A DNA stretch of 64,000 nucleotides, taken from positions 10,965,305 through 11,029,304 of the forward strand of contig NC_092120.1 in assembly GCF_045679555.1 (NCBI RefSeq), in the 5' to 3' direction. Shown in pieces: positions 37,361-51,234 of the stretch. A program made the translations under genes and the position numbers. The notes beneath the pieces are model-generated. The model worked only from the letters and a program-made list of their open reading frames with translations. It did not search any database and was not told where the DNA came from. The stretch's first letter is position 1. Every line of letters begins with the position of its first letter. This stretch comes from Salvelinus alpinus (lineage: Eukaryota; Chordata; Actinopteri; Salmoniformes; Salmonidae).

Positions 37361-40300
37361 AACAATGCAAAAAGAGGGCACATAGCTGTCAGAAAAGCTT
37401 CAGCTATGCAATTATGACCTTAACGATGTTCTTTACTGACAGAAGTACAATGGAACGAACTTGTAAAAGAATGCATTGACCAATAATAAACAGAATAATA
37501 ATAGTAACAGTGATTATGATTGTGTAATCAGCAGTGCTTCCCAATGATGAATCATAGCTAACTGAACACAGGAGGTACAACAGCAAGAGAATGTTGTACT
37601 TTACAGTACAACCATCCCCACACATTTTAAATGATGCCTCTGCTGTTCTCAAACATCTTGCATAGCTTTCATTTCCTGTGTTCTGTCCATCACACTGATC
37701 TGACTTGACAGGTGACTGGCAAATAACGCCAGGATCAGCAAGAGTGAAGCTGTTGCAGATAATTGGGGTAACACAATTTCTATAGAAATACAGTAAATCA
37801 AATTAAAAAGTTAAACTTCCTCTTTCAAGGAGTTGCTCTGTCTCCGTCAAACAGATTACATTTGATTAAATGGATGTCTTGTTGACGAGTGCAAAGATGT
37901 GTGAAGCACACCACCAACAATCACCCTTTCGCCCGTCCTTGTCAATTAGCTCCAGTGAGCAACAGTAACAAGACAACTAAAGAGAGAGAGAGAGTCTTGA
38001 CTATTGCGCAGAATTGACTCAGCTATTGTGCCATGTGAGTCATTGTGGGTGCTTACTGAGGTATGTGGTCTGTAGTACAGGGTAACGGTATATAGAGAGT
38101 AGTGGTGAGGTAGTGGTGTGTGCTTCGTGATACACCAATCAGTATCATGGAGACCTGACCTACAGTATAGTACTGTAGGGACTCAAAAGGGTTTGTAACC
38201 TATTCTGGAACAGGATCCATTGGGTGGTGGGTTGCAGTTGTTACACAACTCTCCCCTATTGAAAAGCATGTCAACACTGACTCACTAACTAGTCCTTCAT
38301 AGGACTTCAGGAGTGATGGATGTCATGGTCACAATTCCACTTCTGCCACCAACGTAACAAAGCTTTGGCCTCATGTATAATGACTATACAGTATATTGTC
38401 CTTGTACAGTGTGTATAAAGGACACATTTTTGACACAAGCACAAGAGAAATGCACATACATTGTTGTCTTCCTGGATCTGCTACAACATTTCAAATGAGT
38501 TTGGGCCAAGTTCTGGGCCCAGGCCTTCTGCAGGCCCTTCAGACTGAAGGTTTGTGTATGGTACAACCACATCAATCTCATTGTCAAAGGATTCATGATC
38601 AATGGAGGAGAACATCAGGGGTGTAATAATTAGTCCAAACAGTTGTTTTGCAATGAAAACAAGAGTTTCTATTGGACAAATCCAGGTAGGTCCCGTTCCA
38701 TTCCGTTTAAGAAACGTTTTGCAACAGAATTGGTGTAATGAATATGCCCCAGTTGTGGGCGTACTGGAGGTTTAATCATGTGTACTCAATGACACCCATA
38801 GGACAGGATATTAGTTGGTTACGAAATCAAACACCTACTCCTCCCTTGGGCATTCTGTCTGAGGCAATATTGAACACTATACCTGAGGTCTCAAAGTGGT
38901 TTTGGTTGTGGTGGGAAATGCGTCATGGAATAATTTTATTTAAGTAAACAGCCAGACTTAGCAGTCCTGTCCATTCCTGTCCGCAGTCCAGCTGTTTTAG
39001 AGGGAGATAATGATTTGTTGTGGTAAAAGTGCTTTTGTAAATTGCTTGTTAATGTAGTAGGTAGTATATGAATGTGTTACCATTGAAAAGGGTATCTGTG
39101 TAAGTATGCAAAACTATTCAAACCAATAATTGACTCATTAATGAAATGTCTCATTAGATTATATAGGCACGTCTTCTATAACTTTCTCCAATTATAGCAA
39201 ATTAAGACCTTGTGCCTCATGCAAATCAGTCTGTTGACATCCACCCAGTCCTCGAGTGGTTCAAGTGGCTTTCCTGTTCAAACCAGAAGCCCCGTGGCGG
39301 TAGAAAATACATTTAGTTAGGGGAAAACCCTGAGTCTGATATTAAGCCAGGGCTGAGTACCATTCCAAAAACTGTGACCTTATCCATCTGGCCTTAACCA
39401 ACCTCTTGCATATTGGAAGGTAGAGCTTCTGCTTTCGCCTATCCAGTACTTTCCATTCTGCAAGGTTTAGTCGTCAAGGGCAGAGGAAAGATGTAAGGTT
39501 TTTGGAATGGTATGCAGTCCAAGACTAGAGCCACACAATACCACAGCAAAGGTTCCTGTAGCAAACAGGTGAAAATAATACTAGGTTGGCTTGGAAAGCT
39601 ATTTGGTTAGTTTCTCTTCTAGTGTCAAACTTGGCAGTAGTTACCAAATGCAAATAGGTCGTTTTTGACAAAGGTTTCAAAAAAATTATATTTGATTTAT
39701 CATGCATCTTCAGTAATCTTTGTCCAGGGCATGACTCATTCCATGTTGCTGGAAACATTTATGATGCACTGCACTCGACAAGAAAACGCCAATGTATGAG
39801 CAGTACATCATGTACACACATACTTACCACCCCCATAGCTATCGACATGGTTTGAAAGTCTTTGGTGTGAAGAGATGACACACTGACCATCAGCTATGTC
39901 CAATAACTCAGCATGAGAAACACAATAATACCGCTCCACAGCCTATTTGTCACCCTACCTTCCTGGCTGTGTTGCTATTAACCATTCTATGGTAGTTTCA
40001 GTACATGTTACATTTGTCATTTCTCTGTGGGAGAGTGAATCAGACACCTAGTCTGGATCAATCTGAAAAACCATCCCAGTGATAAACATGCAGATAGGAC
40101 TGACTGTGATGGTTGGAGGGGCGGAAGTAGTCTTCTTATTTGATTGAACATGAGAGGATGCAAATTACAGTATTTAGTACCCTGTTGAATGTTGAAATAA
40201 AGAATTGTTCAATATTCTTCCTTTAGAAGTGGGGTATTTTTTGCCTTATATACATACTACACATGTTGACATGACTTCACCATAGTTCACACATTTTTCA

Positions 40301-40779
40301 AATACTGTTGTTTATTTTCAATGGCATACTGTAATTACTGACAAAGCATGGTTTAGAAAGGTCTTCTGAAAATGACTGAGTGTCATGAAATTGGATGACA
40401 GAACTAGTCTACATCCAAAAATAGAGAAAAGCATCAAAACCTTATTTTGGTTGACGGAATGAGGTGGACTTGAACGAAGGAAGATATTTGACGTCCATTC
40501 GGAACAATTGTGGATGAAGTGAGATTCAGAGCGAGTGACTGGTCTGCCTCTATGGGTAGAGGTGAGTCACAGTACAGTGTTAGGGGACTACTTCAGCGGC
40601 AACTGTAAGCTGAGATGTCGCCGAAGCAAAGACATTTTGCCGAGTCGTTCTGCAGAGTTATTTGAGGAAGGAAAGCGAGGAAGGCTCCTGCCACTCTCAT
40701 TTGAGTATCTTACCTAGTTATTTTCTCATCTCCTTTGGCTTTTTTGTAGCTTTGTGTTTCCCAGTTCACAGGTTTTACA
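37361..40779. other. Gene-free stretch
   Basis: Only the small inverted repeat at 39358-39512 stands out. No exon with both splice sites and coding composition was found. Confidence 0.5.
39358..39512. repeat. Small inverted repeat, 15-bp perfect arms
   Basis: taccattccaaaaac at 39358-39372 and gtttttggaatggta at 39498-39512, with shorter matches further inward. Possibly a tiny MITE; no target duplication found. Confidence 0.5.
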
Positions 40780-42755
40780 GATGCTCCCAACCCCGTGGCT
40801 GCAATCCTTCTAATTTAGTGTAACCTGCGTGCACAACCCATGTTGAATTCCTAGTCTCTGGCAAAGTTTGGAACTGCCAATCTGCGGTCCCTCCACTTTT
40901 TTTGGCCCTGACGGAGACATGGATTTCCCCAGAAAACACTGCTACTTCAGCTGCTCTCTCGTCATCTGTGTTCTCACATAGTCCGAGAGCATCAGGTCGT
41001 TGTGGTGGTGGCACAGGGCTACTAATTTCTCCTAAGTGGAGACTCTCTTTTCCCCCTCTCTCGTCTATCTCCTTATTTGAATTCCATGCTGTCAGTGTCA
41101 CTTGTCCACTCAACTTAACATTGTTGTTATCTATCGCCCACCAGTCGCCCTTGGAGAATTCCTCAATAAGCTTGACACCTTGATAAGCTAATATACCGAC
41201 ACTGGCTCACCACTCATCGTACTGGGTGACTTTAACCTCCTCACGCCTGACTTCAATTAATTTCTTTCCACCTCTTTCTTTTCACTCCTTTCCTCTTGAC
41301 TTCACCCTTTCCCATTCACCTCCCACTCACAAGGCAGGCAATATGCTTGACCTCATCTTCACTAGAGGCTGTTAGCCTACAAACCCCAATCAATGCCTCT
41401 TATCACTACTTTGTTTCCCTTGGTGGTCAGATGTCATGCACAGCCGCAATCTTCACTCTCTCTCCCGCTACTCTCTCCTCTTCTATCCTATCCTTTCTTC
41501 CTTCTAAATCCTTCTCCCTCCTGTTTCCTGACTGCCTCTTCGACCCTATTATCCTCCCTTTCTGCATCCTATGACTCTCACTGTCCCCTTTCCTCCCAGC
41601 CTGCCCGACCTGCCCACTTGACCACATCCCCTCCTCCTTTCTTCAGACCATCTCTGGAGACCTTCTCACTTCCCTCATCAACTCAACCCTGACCACTGAC
41701 TGCGTCCCCTCTGACTTAAAGATGGCCAGAGTCACTCCGCTTCTCAACAACCAACAATTGACCCTCTGACGTCAAAAACGACAGATTGGTATCCCTTCTT
41801 TCTTTTCTTTCCAAAACACTTGAGCGTGCCGTCTCTGACTATCTCGTTAGATCGATTTTCTTGACCATAACCACTCAGGCTTCAAGGCGGCTCACTCAAC
41901 TGAGACTGCTCCCTTCTGTGCCACCAAGGCTCTCCGCTCTGCCAAAGCTGACTCTCTTTCATCTGTTATAATCCTTGCGACACTCATCTCTGTGTGCCTG
42001 GCAGAGATGAGTAGGGTTTGAGCACCCACCACCTCAAGCTCAACCTCAACAAAACGAAGCTGCTCTTCCTCTCGGGAAAGGCCTGCTCGCTACAAGACCT
42101 CTCCATCACGGTTGACACCTCCACGGTGTCCCCCTCCAAGAATGCAAAGAACCTTGGCGTGACACTGGACAACAGCTTGTCGTTCTCTGCAAACATCAAA
42201 GCAATGACTCGCTCCTGCAGGTTCATGCTCTACAACATTTGTAGACTATAACCTTTCCTCACACAGGAAGCGCTGCAGGTCCTAATCCAGGCACTTGTCA
42301 TCTAGACTACTGCAACTCTCTGTTGGCTGGGCTCCCCGCTTGTGCCATCAAACCCCTGCAACTTATCCAGAATGTCGACGCCCGCATGGTGTTCAACAGT
42401 CCTAAGTTCTCCCATGTCACCCCGCTCTTCCGAACACACAACTGGCTTCCATTTGAAGCTTGCATCATCTTCAAGACCCTGGTGCTTGCCTACGGAGCAG
42501 CAAGGGGAACTGCACCTCCTTACCTTCAAGCCATGCTCAAACCCTAAATCCCAACCCTAGCACTCCGTTCTGCCACCTCTGGTCTCTTGGCCCTCCCACC
42601 CCTGCGGGAGGCCAGCTCCCACTCAGCCCAGTCAAAGCTCAGCTCTTCTCTGTCCTGGCACCCCAATGGTGGAACCAGCTTCCCCCTAAAGTCAGGACAG
42701 TGGAGTCCCTGCCTATCTTTAGAAAACATCTGAAACCCTACCTCTCTGAAGAGTA
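40780..42755 (+). pseudogene. L2-like LINE, degenerate and internally deleted
   Basis: In order: an endonuclease start LTETWISPENTATSAALSS (about 40905), IYRPP-type text and VLGDFNLLTPDF around 41220-41260, a reverse-transcriptase stretch LNLNKTKLLFLSGKACS and NLGVTLDNSLSFSANIKAMT (42030-42210), and the C-terminal SPKFSHVTPLFRTHNWLPFE (about 42390-42450). The region between endonuclease and the YADD block is mostly missing and many stops are present. Confidence 0.85.
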
Positions 42756-42763
42756 CCTTAAAT

Positions 42764-42946
42764 CAGGGCTCTCCAACCATGTTCCTGGAGAGCTACCCTC
42801 CTGTAGGTTTTCGCTCCAACCCCAGTTGTAACTAACCTGGTTTAGTTTATCAACCAGCTAATTATTAGAATCAGGTGTGCTAGATTAGGGTTGGAGTGAA
42901 AACCTACAGGATGGTAGCTCTCCAGGAACAGGGTTGGAGAGCCCTG
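42764..42946. mobile_element. hAT-type palindromic MITE inside the LINE
   Basis: 183 bp, starting cagggctctccaaccatgtt and ending aacagggttggagagccctg, near-perfect inverse complements along most of its length. Flanked by a perfect 8-bp duplication CCTTAAAT at 42756-42763 and 42947-42954. Confidence 0.9.
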
Positions 42947-43300
42947 CCTTAAATAACTCTCACACACCATGACGCTCCTTAAAATGTATAAAACAATTGT
43001 ACTAGGAAAACAGTTTAACACGAACCCTGTTAAAGAGCATTTATATACATTTGTTGGGCAGAACAGACACCATTATCTGTCATGTACAATAGAGAATTAC
43101 TGTTTTAATGTGTAGGAGTAGGACATTGTGCATCTCTTTACAGTACTCACCCGCAGCATTACAGATTTTGTGGTAATCAATTTTCCATCCATTCCTTATG
43201 TGGTGTTATAAGTTGCTAAACGATCACACTTTTCAGACGTGTGTGTGTGTTAGAGAGAATACAAAGTTAGAGAGAAATTGCTTCCAGTCTAGTGAAGGTA

Positions 43301-44081
43301 CACTACATGACCAAAAGTATGTGGACAATGGCTCGTTGAACATCTCATTACACAATCATGGGCATTAATACGGAGTTCTTCCACACCGATCTCGCCAAAC
43401 CATTGCTGTATGGACCTCGCTTTGTGCACGGGGGCATTTTCATGCTGAAACAGGAAAGGGCCTTCCCCAAACTGTTGCCACAAAGTTGGAAGCACAGAAT
43501 TGTGTAGAATGTCATTGTTTGCTGTAGCGTTAACATTTCCCTTCACTGAAACTAAGAGGCCTAGCCCAAACCATGAAATACAGCACCAGACATTATTCCT
43601 CCACTATGCATTGGGTGTGGCTGCTCGGCCAAGGAAACCCATTTCATGAAGCTCCCAAAGAACAGCTCTTGTGCTGACGTTGCTTCCAGAGGCAGTTTGT
43701 AACTTGGTAGTGAGTGTTACAATCGAGGACAGATGATTTTTACCCACTTCAGCACTTGGCGGTCCCGTTCTGTGAGCTTGTGTGGCCTACCACTTCGCGG
43801 CTGAACCGTTGTTGCTCCTAGACGTTTCCACTTCACAACAGCACTTACAGTTGACCGGGGCAGCTCTAGCAGGGCAGAAATTTGATATATTGACTTGTTG
43901 GAAAGGTGGCATCTGTTGAATGTAACTGAGATCTTCAGAAAGGCCATTCTACTGCCAATGTTTGTTTATGGTGATTGCATGGCCGTGTGCTCGATTTTAT
44001 ACACCTGTCAGCAACGGTGTGGTTGAAATAGCCAAATCTACTAATTTGAAGGGGTTTCCACATACTTTTGTATATATAGTG
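43301..44081 (-). mobile_element. Tc1-like element, internally deleted
   Basis: TA-flanked. Ends cactacatgaccaaaagtat and atacttttgtatatatagtg are inverse complements. Minus strand keeps an HTH start (43717-43947, SIYQISALLELPRSTVSAVV) and a C-terminal piece (43289-43546, FQHENAPVHKARSIQQWF). The usual aspartate of the DNAPVH motif is Glu-Asn here, a further sign of decay. Confidence 0.85.
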
Positions 44082-45062
44082 TATGATAACCACTTATTAC
44101 TAAGAACAACATAGCCGTTTTACCTCCTTCACTTTATATTTAGATCGTTTGGAGGGTGGAAAACTGTTTGAACTGTGTTTGGAGGGAGCAAATCACAGTT
44201 GCCTCTGTCCACAATTACACACAGCTGACATTAATCTCACTCCACTGCTTTCTTTCAATCTTATCTGAGGGTCGTTGCCAACAAAGCGCAAATTGATATT
44301 TGGGCAATTTTCTAAAATGTTTTCTCATTGGGTGTTTATGCAGAGCTTTAAAGGTATGGCTCTTGACCAGAAAATGCATACCTAACCTATTTGTTGTTGA
44401 TTCGGAGAGCTTAGGGGCATTTTTCTCAAAAACACTGAATTGACAAATATATTTTTTACCAAAATGTGAGATCAAGTAGGCCTAGTGATGATGAAAAGTT
44501 TGACTGTATAGTGTTAGGTCATATTAGGCTTTTTGTAGCTGATAAAATTAGTCAAGGGTTTGTTGTTGATCAGCTATAGTTTGATCAGTTGGTATAGGTT
44601 CAAACAAAAGCCTGCAGTCTCTGTGGGTCTCCACTCTCCATGGACCAAGATTTCAAAAACAGTTGTAGGGGTGTGAAGATTTTGTTGTTAGCATATGACA
44701 TCACAAAATGCAAAGTAGGGCTGCTTTTATCTTGGCTTTGAACCTTTCTCTTCATTTCTAACCCATGAAATGGAGGATTGGGTCATCTCAGAAATCTCAG
44801 GTAAAAGCAACAATTTAAGGCGATTTTGAAAGAACTAATAGCGCCCTCTTTTGGGTTTCATGTACAGGCACAATTGAACTCATAAAGCAGGCGGCAAATC
44901 TTTGTTTTACATCATGGCACCTGATAATTGTCACTGTACATTACGTCAGAGCAAGAGTGTTTTTTAAGGCCATGTGACAATCTGTCAGACGCAAATATCT
45001 GGTTTGATATCGGTCTCAGCCTACCTAAAATCATGGCTGATAGAAGAGGATAGAATTCAACC

Positions 45063-45882
45063 ATGATTACCCGTAGCTCCCAGGAAGTTCTCTCTCCAGG
45101 TAACAAAAATAAAAGTAGCCTAGGTGCCTACCTAGTCTTGTAAAGTAGGCTAGATAAATACATTTAGGCTACATTATAAATGGGTATATGGAAGGAGAAG
45201 GGATGGAAATGACAGAATACATTTTAGAATCAAACTATATTGACCTTGTTATTATCAAAAAACTGAACCTAATATTTAAATATCTGTTTAAAAGGAGGTT
45301 ATGATTAACTGATTGCCCCTCTCTGTTCTCCCTATAGCCTCCAACAGCTCTGACCAGGGTTGGTGTCTGAATGGAGGCGGAAGAGGAAAAGGTCTGGGTT
45401 CCACAACGCCAAAACTGCTTCCCCCAACTTAGAATGTAGTGGGTCCAAGGAGCCAAAGGCTTTCCAGGAGCTATTTGCTGTGCCGGCTCCCCCTGCACCC
45501 AAGGTCCTGTGGCGGCGTCCAGGGAACGTTAGCCAGAGATGCAGCGCTGTGACCTCCAGGGCCTGGGGCCCAGGCAGAGGGGGTTGGATGGAGCATGTAG
45601 GCCATGAGTCTGGTTCAGGGCTGGACCAAGGCCCCTGCCCACTGTGCCTGGTGGGGGCAAAGGGTGACTGCCCCTCCACGTCCCGCCCTAAAGCCACTAA
45701 ACGCCACCGGTAAAAGTGACCACCAAACAGATTCAGAAATAATTTCTGGTTCCATCAGGAGGGAATTCATTTTCACAGCTTTGTTTCGTTTCAGCCTGGC
45801 TGGAAAAGCTGTATGTAAAGGGGGCATTACTGGGGAAAGGGTGCTAAGGTGGCTCTGTCTATGCAGGGACCCGCAAATCTGA
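45063..45882 (+). CDS. Candidate small three-exon gene, unrecognised product
   Basis: Weak prediction. Exon 45063-45099 encodes MITRSSQEVLSP and ends in donor CCAG/GTAACA, with an in-frame stop just upstream. Exon 45358-45709 (acceptor TGACCAG, donor ACCG/GTAAAA) is open for 117 codons in a GC-rich patch and encodes a basic protein with WRRKRKRSG near its start and CPLC near its end. A last exon from 45867 (acceptor CTATGCAG) would add DPQI and stop at 45882; if the second intron is retained the protein stops at 45713. The phases fit and the total is 134 residues. I know no family with this sequence. The minus strand is also open here, so a chance GC-rich patch or a decayed pseudogene is possible. 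Confidence 0.25.
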
Positions 45883-46301
45883 CGGCATGCCGGTGAGACA
45901 ACACACAACTCTTCCCTTTCCTGTGAAAACACATGTTGTCTGTGTGACACTTAATATTGTTTTAGTGTCATACAAAATCTTAAGCCAGTCTGGTTACACA
46001 GTCTGTTTCTGCATCAGCCAACTTGTTGTTGTCCTGCTTGTTTAGCAGAGCAACAAAGAACTGATATATTGTTGAAAGCAGAAACAGACTGGTAGTCTTA
46101 TATATGTTTCTACTCTCACATTCTCAATCTTACACACTTGCAGACTCACCCTACTCACACACTCAAGGGATCTAATCATCATAGACAGCCTTGCAGATTC
46201 GTATATTTTTATAGTGTGAGACATTCTGTCTCATCGATGCTATAACTTTTGACTGTCGGCTCTCTATGGCAGTTGACTATTGATTTGTGTTAGTTTTGCA
46301 C

Positions 46302-46488
46302 AGTGCTCGACTTGGGCAGGAGCTCACCGGAGCTGAGTACCGGCTCCTCACATTTTCTACTGCTTAAACTCCTGTTCCTTTTATAGAATATTAGCTCAAA
46401 TGTACTGTGGAGCTCCTGCACCTAAATGGAATCAGTACCGGACTCAAAATGAGTACCGGCACCTATTTCAATCCAAGTCAAGCAGTGC
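46302..46488. mobile_element. Short hAT-like MITE
   Basis: Ends cagtgctcgacttgg and ccaagtcaagcagtg are inverse complements with one change, flanked by similar 8-mers (gttttgca and cttttgaa). Interior has paired gtaccgg motifs. Confidence 0.55.
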
Positions 46489-47173
46489 TTTTGAATGAAG
46501 CAACTGTAGCTTATTTAAGAAGCCACGGGTCTTTCAAACAAAGAGGTTGCTCTCGATTCCTTCTTACACCTAAACTCCCATAACTCTTGTCCAGTGTCAT
46601 GGATCAAGCACACACTCGCCTTTCCTGGCCCACCAGGGGGCAAGATTCAACTGAAGCAGTTGCAATGGTAGTCTGAGATATTTTCTTGATGGGAGAATGG
46701 AGATCAAATATTCCTCTGGAGTAGTGGATCACACTCTTTTGTACTGTGACATGGCCACCCAAAGTCAATGTGACCTGACACAGGAACAAACACAGGGCCC
46801 AGTGTTGAGCTATAACCCAAATGGGACTGAGCTGTGACTCAGCATTTGAGACTGCTCTGCGGTAATACATGCCTTGGGCCATTGTATTGACAGGCCAATT
46901 CTCACTTAGGTCATCCTGTTACAGTACATTTTATTTCTCTGTGGGCTGTCAGTCAATATAATTGCCCCCCCCCCCCCCGGTCGTTCGCTCCATCTATCCT
47001 GCAAATTTAGCCCCTCTCCTTTCCAGTGGCAGTGTAGGAAAGTAGTTACACAACCTCACCTAACTTTTCTTTCCAGTAGAAAATCTAAACTTTCTTTTAA
47101 TTTAGTGAGATCTTGCGCTGCTCCCTTGCAAATCAGGAAGAATGACCCAGTCATTAAACGAGCCTGTAATTAT

Positions 47174-47201
47174 ACTGAACAAATATATAAATGCAAGTTA
47201 C
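47174..47201. repeat. Short remnant of the ctgaacaaaaatataaatgc Tc1-like end
   Basis: atactgaacaaatatataaa, the left end of the family seen at 3634 and 11147, joined directly to the truncated Tc1 element that follows. Confidence 0.5.
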
Positions 47202-47950
47202 AGTTCTTCCTTGCTGAGCGGCCTTTCAGTTTATGTCGATGTAGGTCTCGTTTTACTGTGGGTATAGATACTTTTGTACCTGTTTCCTCTAGCATCTTCA
47301 CAAGGTCCTTTGCTATTGTTCTGGGATTGATTTGCACTTTTCGCACAAAAGTACGTTCATCTCTAGGAGACAGAACGCGTCTCCTTCCTGAGCGGTATGA
47401 CGGCTGCGTGGTCCCATGGTGTTTATACTTGCGTACTATTGTTTGTACAGATGAACTTGGTACCTTCAGGCGTTTGGAAATTGCTCCCAAAGATGAACCA
47501 GACTTGTGGAGGTCTACAATTATTTTTCTGATGTCTTGGCTGATTTCTTTTGATTTTCCCATGATGTCAAGAGAAGAGGCACTGAGTTTGAAGGTAGGCC
47601 TTGAAATACATCCACAGTTACACCTCCAATTGACTCAAATGTTGTCAATTAGCCTATCAGAAGCTTCTAAAGCCATGACATTATTTTCTGGGATTTTCCA
47701 AGCTGTTTAAAGGCACAGTCAACTTAGTGTATGTAAACTTCTGACCCACTGGAATTGTGATACAGTGAATTTTAAGTGAAATAATCTGTCTGTAAACAAT
47801 TGTTGGAAAAATTACTTGTGTCATGCACAAAGTAGATGTCTTAACCGACTTGCCAAAACTATAGTTTGTTAACAAGAAATGTGTGGAGTGGTTGAAAAAC
47901 AAGTTTGAATGACTCCAACATAAGTGTATGTATACTTCCAGCTTCAACTG
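47202..47950 (-). mobile_element. Tc1 element of the Sleeping Beauty ancestor family, half copy
   Basis: Matches the right half of 7860-9458, ending cttccagcttcaactg at TA (47951). Minus strand 47202-47562 keeps the DNA-binding region (MGKSKEISQDIRKIIVDLHK) open for about 120 codons; the catalytic half is absent. Confidence 0.9.
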
Positions 47951-50900
47951 TATCTGCTCTCTATAGCACAATATAACATCAGAATGTGAGAGGGAAGCCT
48001 CTTGAACTGAGGGTGTGTGGAGGGTGGGATGGGTCGCTAACAACAGTCAGTGCTTTCCTTTTAGTTGCCCTATGAGAGGTTGCCCAGCTGTTCCTGTGGC
48101 TGACCGATGATTTTGCTGGCTGACAATTGTGGCCAGCTTGTTTTTACTCACATTGAAGTTGCTGTATCAGACTGTCATGTTGATGGTTAGGATGCTCTCC
48201 AAACTGCAGTACACCATCTCCAGAATATCTTGACCATCTTATTACTTTGCTCTCTTTCTTCCTATCCTTTAACCCAGATTTCTAGTTTGCAAAAAACTGT
48301 CCTCACAAAACAGACTATGCATATGTCTGAAAAAGGGAAGAATTAAGATAAAACTGAAAATAGATTTTGACCTCAGTCTGAAAGACTGGTAAATGATCTA
48401 GACATATTCAGAGCAAAGACAGAGCTTGGACATTTTTCAAATGTTTTGGGGTTATTCAAGCATAACATTGGCTCCAATCTCTACTGTTTTCTGATAAGTA
48501 CAGCCCCACTGCAAATGCTGGGGCTAGTTCAAAAAGTGAGATATATCTGTACAATTCATGTTTGAGTTGTGAAAGACATTTAAATAAAGCACATGATCTA
48601 TGTAAAACTTTAAAAAATAAAGATTGAGACAAAGACAAGTTGGAAAAAAATCACAAGTTCTCTTTGAAATATTCTTACAAAACAAATCAAAACATGAATG
48701 AATGGAAGAGAGTTACTGAGTTTCTCTGAAAGGAGAGTAATCAAGTCCTTTCATTTCTTTTTTGATTCTATTCCATGTATTAAACTTTGCTGAATCTCGT
48801 TGATAATTATTTTGTTCACATTCTCGTATTCCTTGGCAACATATTAGCTGCACTACCAAACCAACATGCTTGGTATTCAGTCAGTGTCCAAAATTGTGGC
48901 TCTGTCAGATGAGAGTTGATGATTTATATAAATATAATCTATGTGTATCTGCCTGCTGGGCTACTGGACTTGTGAAGCATACATTTCCCAGAAATTGTTT
49001 TCCCATGAAAAACGGGAGAAGGTAGACATCACAGCTACACACGATTCCTTTACTTCCTAGCAGATGGCTGTCCTGTAGCACAACAGCGTAGACAACCAAA
49101 GAGTTCTAACCTTTATGCATTTGAGTTTCTTGAAAACATTGTTTAGTTTTGGGAACAAAACAATTCTGTCAGTGCAAGAGTTTTTTATTAATACAATATG
49201 TGATTGAATAGGGTTCCTAAGTTTACAAAGAGACACCAAAAGTAAGATTAAATGGGTGTGAAAGAGGGTAATTGTAATTGGAACATAAATAATTCACTTG
49301 TTAAAACATTTGATTTCATAATGCTGTACTATTTTGAATGCAGAATGCAATATTCAACCTGTTTTGTGGTTTTGTTAATTTTGATTAATATGAGTTCAAG
49401 TCTAAATGATCACTCTGAAGCTGAAACACTGTTTCCTTCATTAATCAATAGGAATGGCAGGAACAGTAATAATAATTGTAATGAAGGAGACCAAGGGACC
49501 ATAATACCAATTTCATTGGGAGGAACAGTGATAATTTTAATAAGATGAGAACAGCTCAAGCCCCACTCTGTGACAGGTAATCTCCATTGCCCATTGTCTG
49601 ATTGTGACCACATTATGCTAATGACGGAGTCTGCGTTGATTTATGCAAGACCCTGAGGGCAGTGGGAGGCGATAAAGTCACCAGACTGGAAAGGTAGGTA
49701 GGAATTGTATTATCATATAAAAAGGAAGAGACATTTAGTCATGGGAACTGACCTTCATGGCATCATTTGGAGATACTCTGCAGGGATAACAATAAAAGGT
49801 ACTGTAATACAAATTGAAGATATAAGTTTAACTCAAGTAATAATTAACGCTATGAAACAGTAAGGATTTTCATTGTCCTCAGCTTAGCTAACTGAAAAAA
49901 GGCTACATGGTTGTATCAGTCATTAGGATACTCAGTTGATTATATATGTTCCCATCATGTCACAGGCATGCCTGCAGAGCTGTCATTTAGGAGAGACGTG
50001 ATTGACATGACTTAAAAAGTCTACTCCGCCCCCAGAACAACTGGGCAAGTCATCCATCTGTCACATCCTGACAATCCTTTATTTACCTTGCCATCGGCGG
50101 TTTAGATGTTGTCAGTCATGTATTAAGCTAAATAAAAGCTGCCCCAAAAGATACAAAGGAATGAGATGTGGGGGTGAGCGAGGAGATGAAAAAAAGATGA
50201 CAGAAGTTAATGTCATCATTGAAAATAATCCTGCAGCAACAAGAAATGAGAATTATTATGTGGATTATAATTAATAACATTTTTTATAGGGGTTGATACA
50301 TTTTTCCTAGGGGAAAATCAAGTCTCAAATTTCAAAGTGGAAATTACAAACTTCCGTGTCCTTTTTAATCCTCAAATACACTACTAGTTTTACATTTCCT
50401 GCTAAGCAGGACCTTGACCTTGATGACCTTTGGTATATGGGTACTCAATTATATTCAAGGCTATGGTACAGCCAAGGCCTAGTCCAGTCAAGTGAAGATC
50501 AGCTGCCTCACATAAAAGGAAACGTTTACTTGTTTGAGGTAGTCTTCATTGGTCATAATGGTGGCCTTTGCGTACTGAAGTTCAGGATGTTTGTGAAGTG
50601 CTATCATAAGATAGCCTAAAATAGATTCCATTACTGTGTATGGGGACAGCTTCTACTCAACTCCTTTATTTGCTCAGACTGTCGAGGTAGACAGGCAGAC
50701 CTTCCATGCCTTCCCCTACTCTGGGCCTATAATTTACCATCTGAATGGTATTGGAGTTGGTCTTTGTTCACAATCACACAAACAGTGCTTAAATTCTTAT
50801 CTAGCCCATGTAAAACACTGATGAAAATTTCTTCGCTTCGATCAATGTTTAATTTAGACTAATAATATAGTTTTAGTATTGCCAGCGGCTACAGCTTTTC

Positions 50901-51234
50901 TCAAAAGTGTTCTGGCATATAAGGCTTTTCAAGTAGATGTATTGTTGTGTTCGCCTGAATCCTAAAACAGGGTTATTTGGGTCTGATTCATTTTACATGC
51001 TCCTCTTTATCAATATAAGGAGATAATAGTAATTTGGGTAAACCTCTTAAATTGCATATGAATTTGAGTTTGTTTGTTTATTCAACCTTTTTTGAGTGTC
51101 GTTAGGAGGTTAAAATGAGTTGTCGAGGGTGTTAGCCAACAATTAAACATCTTGTAGTTGTGTATAAGGCAGTGGGTGTATCTCACAGCCAGTCTGTGTC
51201 TGAGAAAGGCTTTTGTCTGTAGAGCACACTACTA
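47951..51234. other. Upstream flank of the cd6-like gene, nothing recognised
   Basis: AT-rich, without repeat ends or convincing exons. Any distal regulatory sites of the receptor gene would be here. Confidence 0.45.

Noticed and set aside
45332-45697. 121-codon minus-strand frame opposite the candidate small gene
   Set aside because: Long frames on both strands are expected in a GC-rich patch; the minus strand lacks splice context and a recognisable domain.
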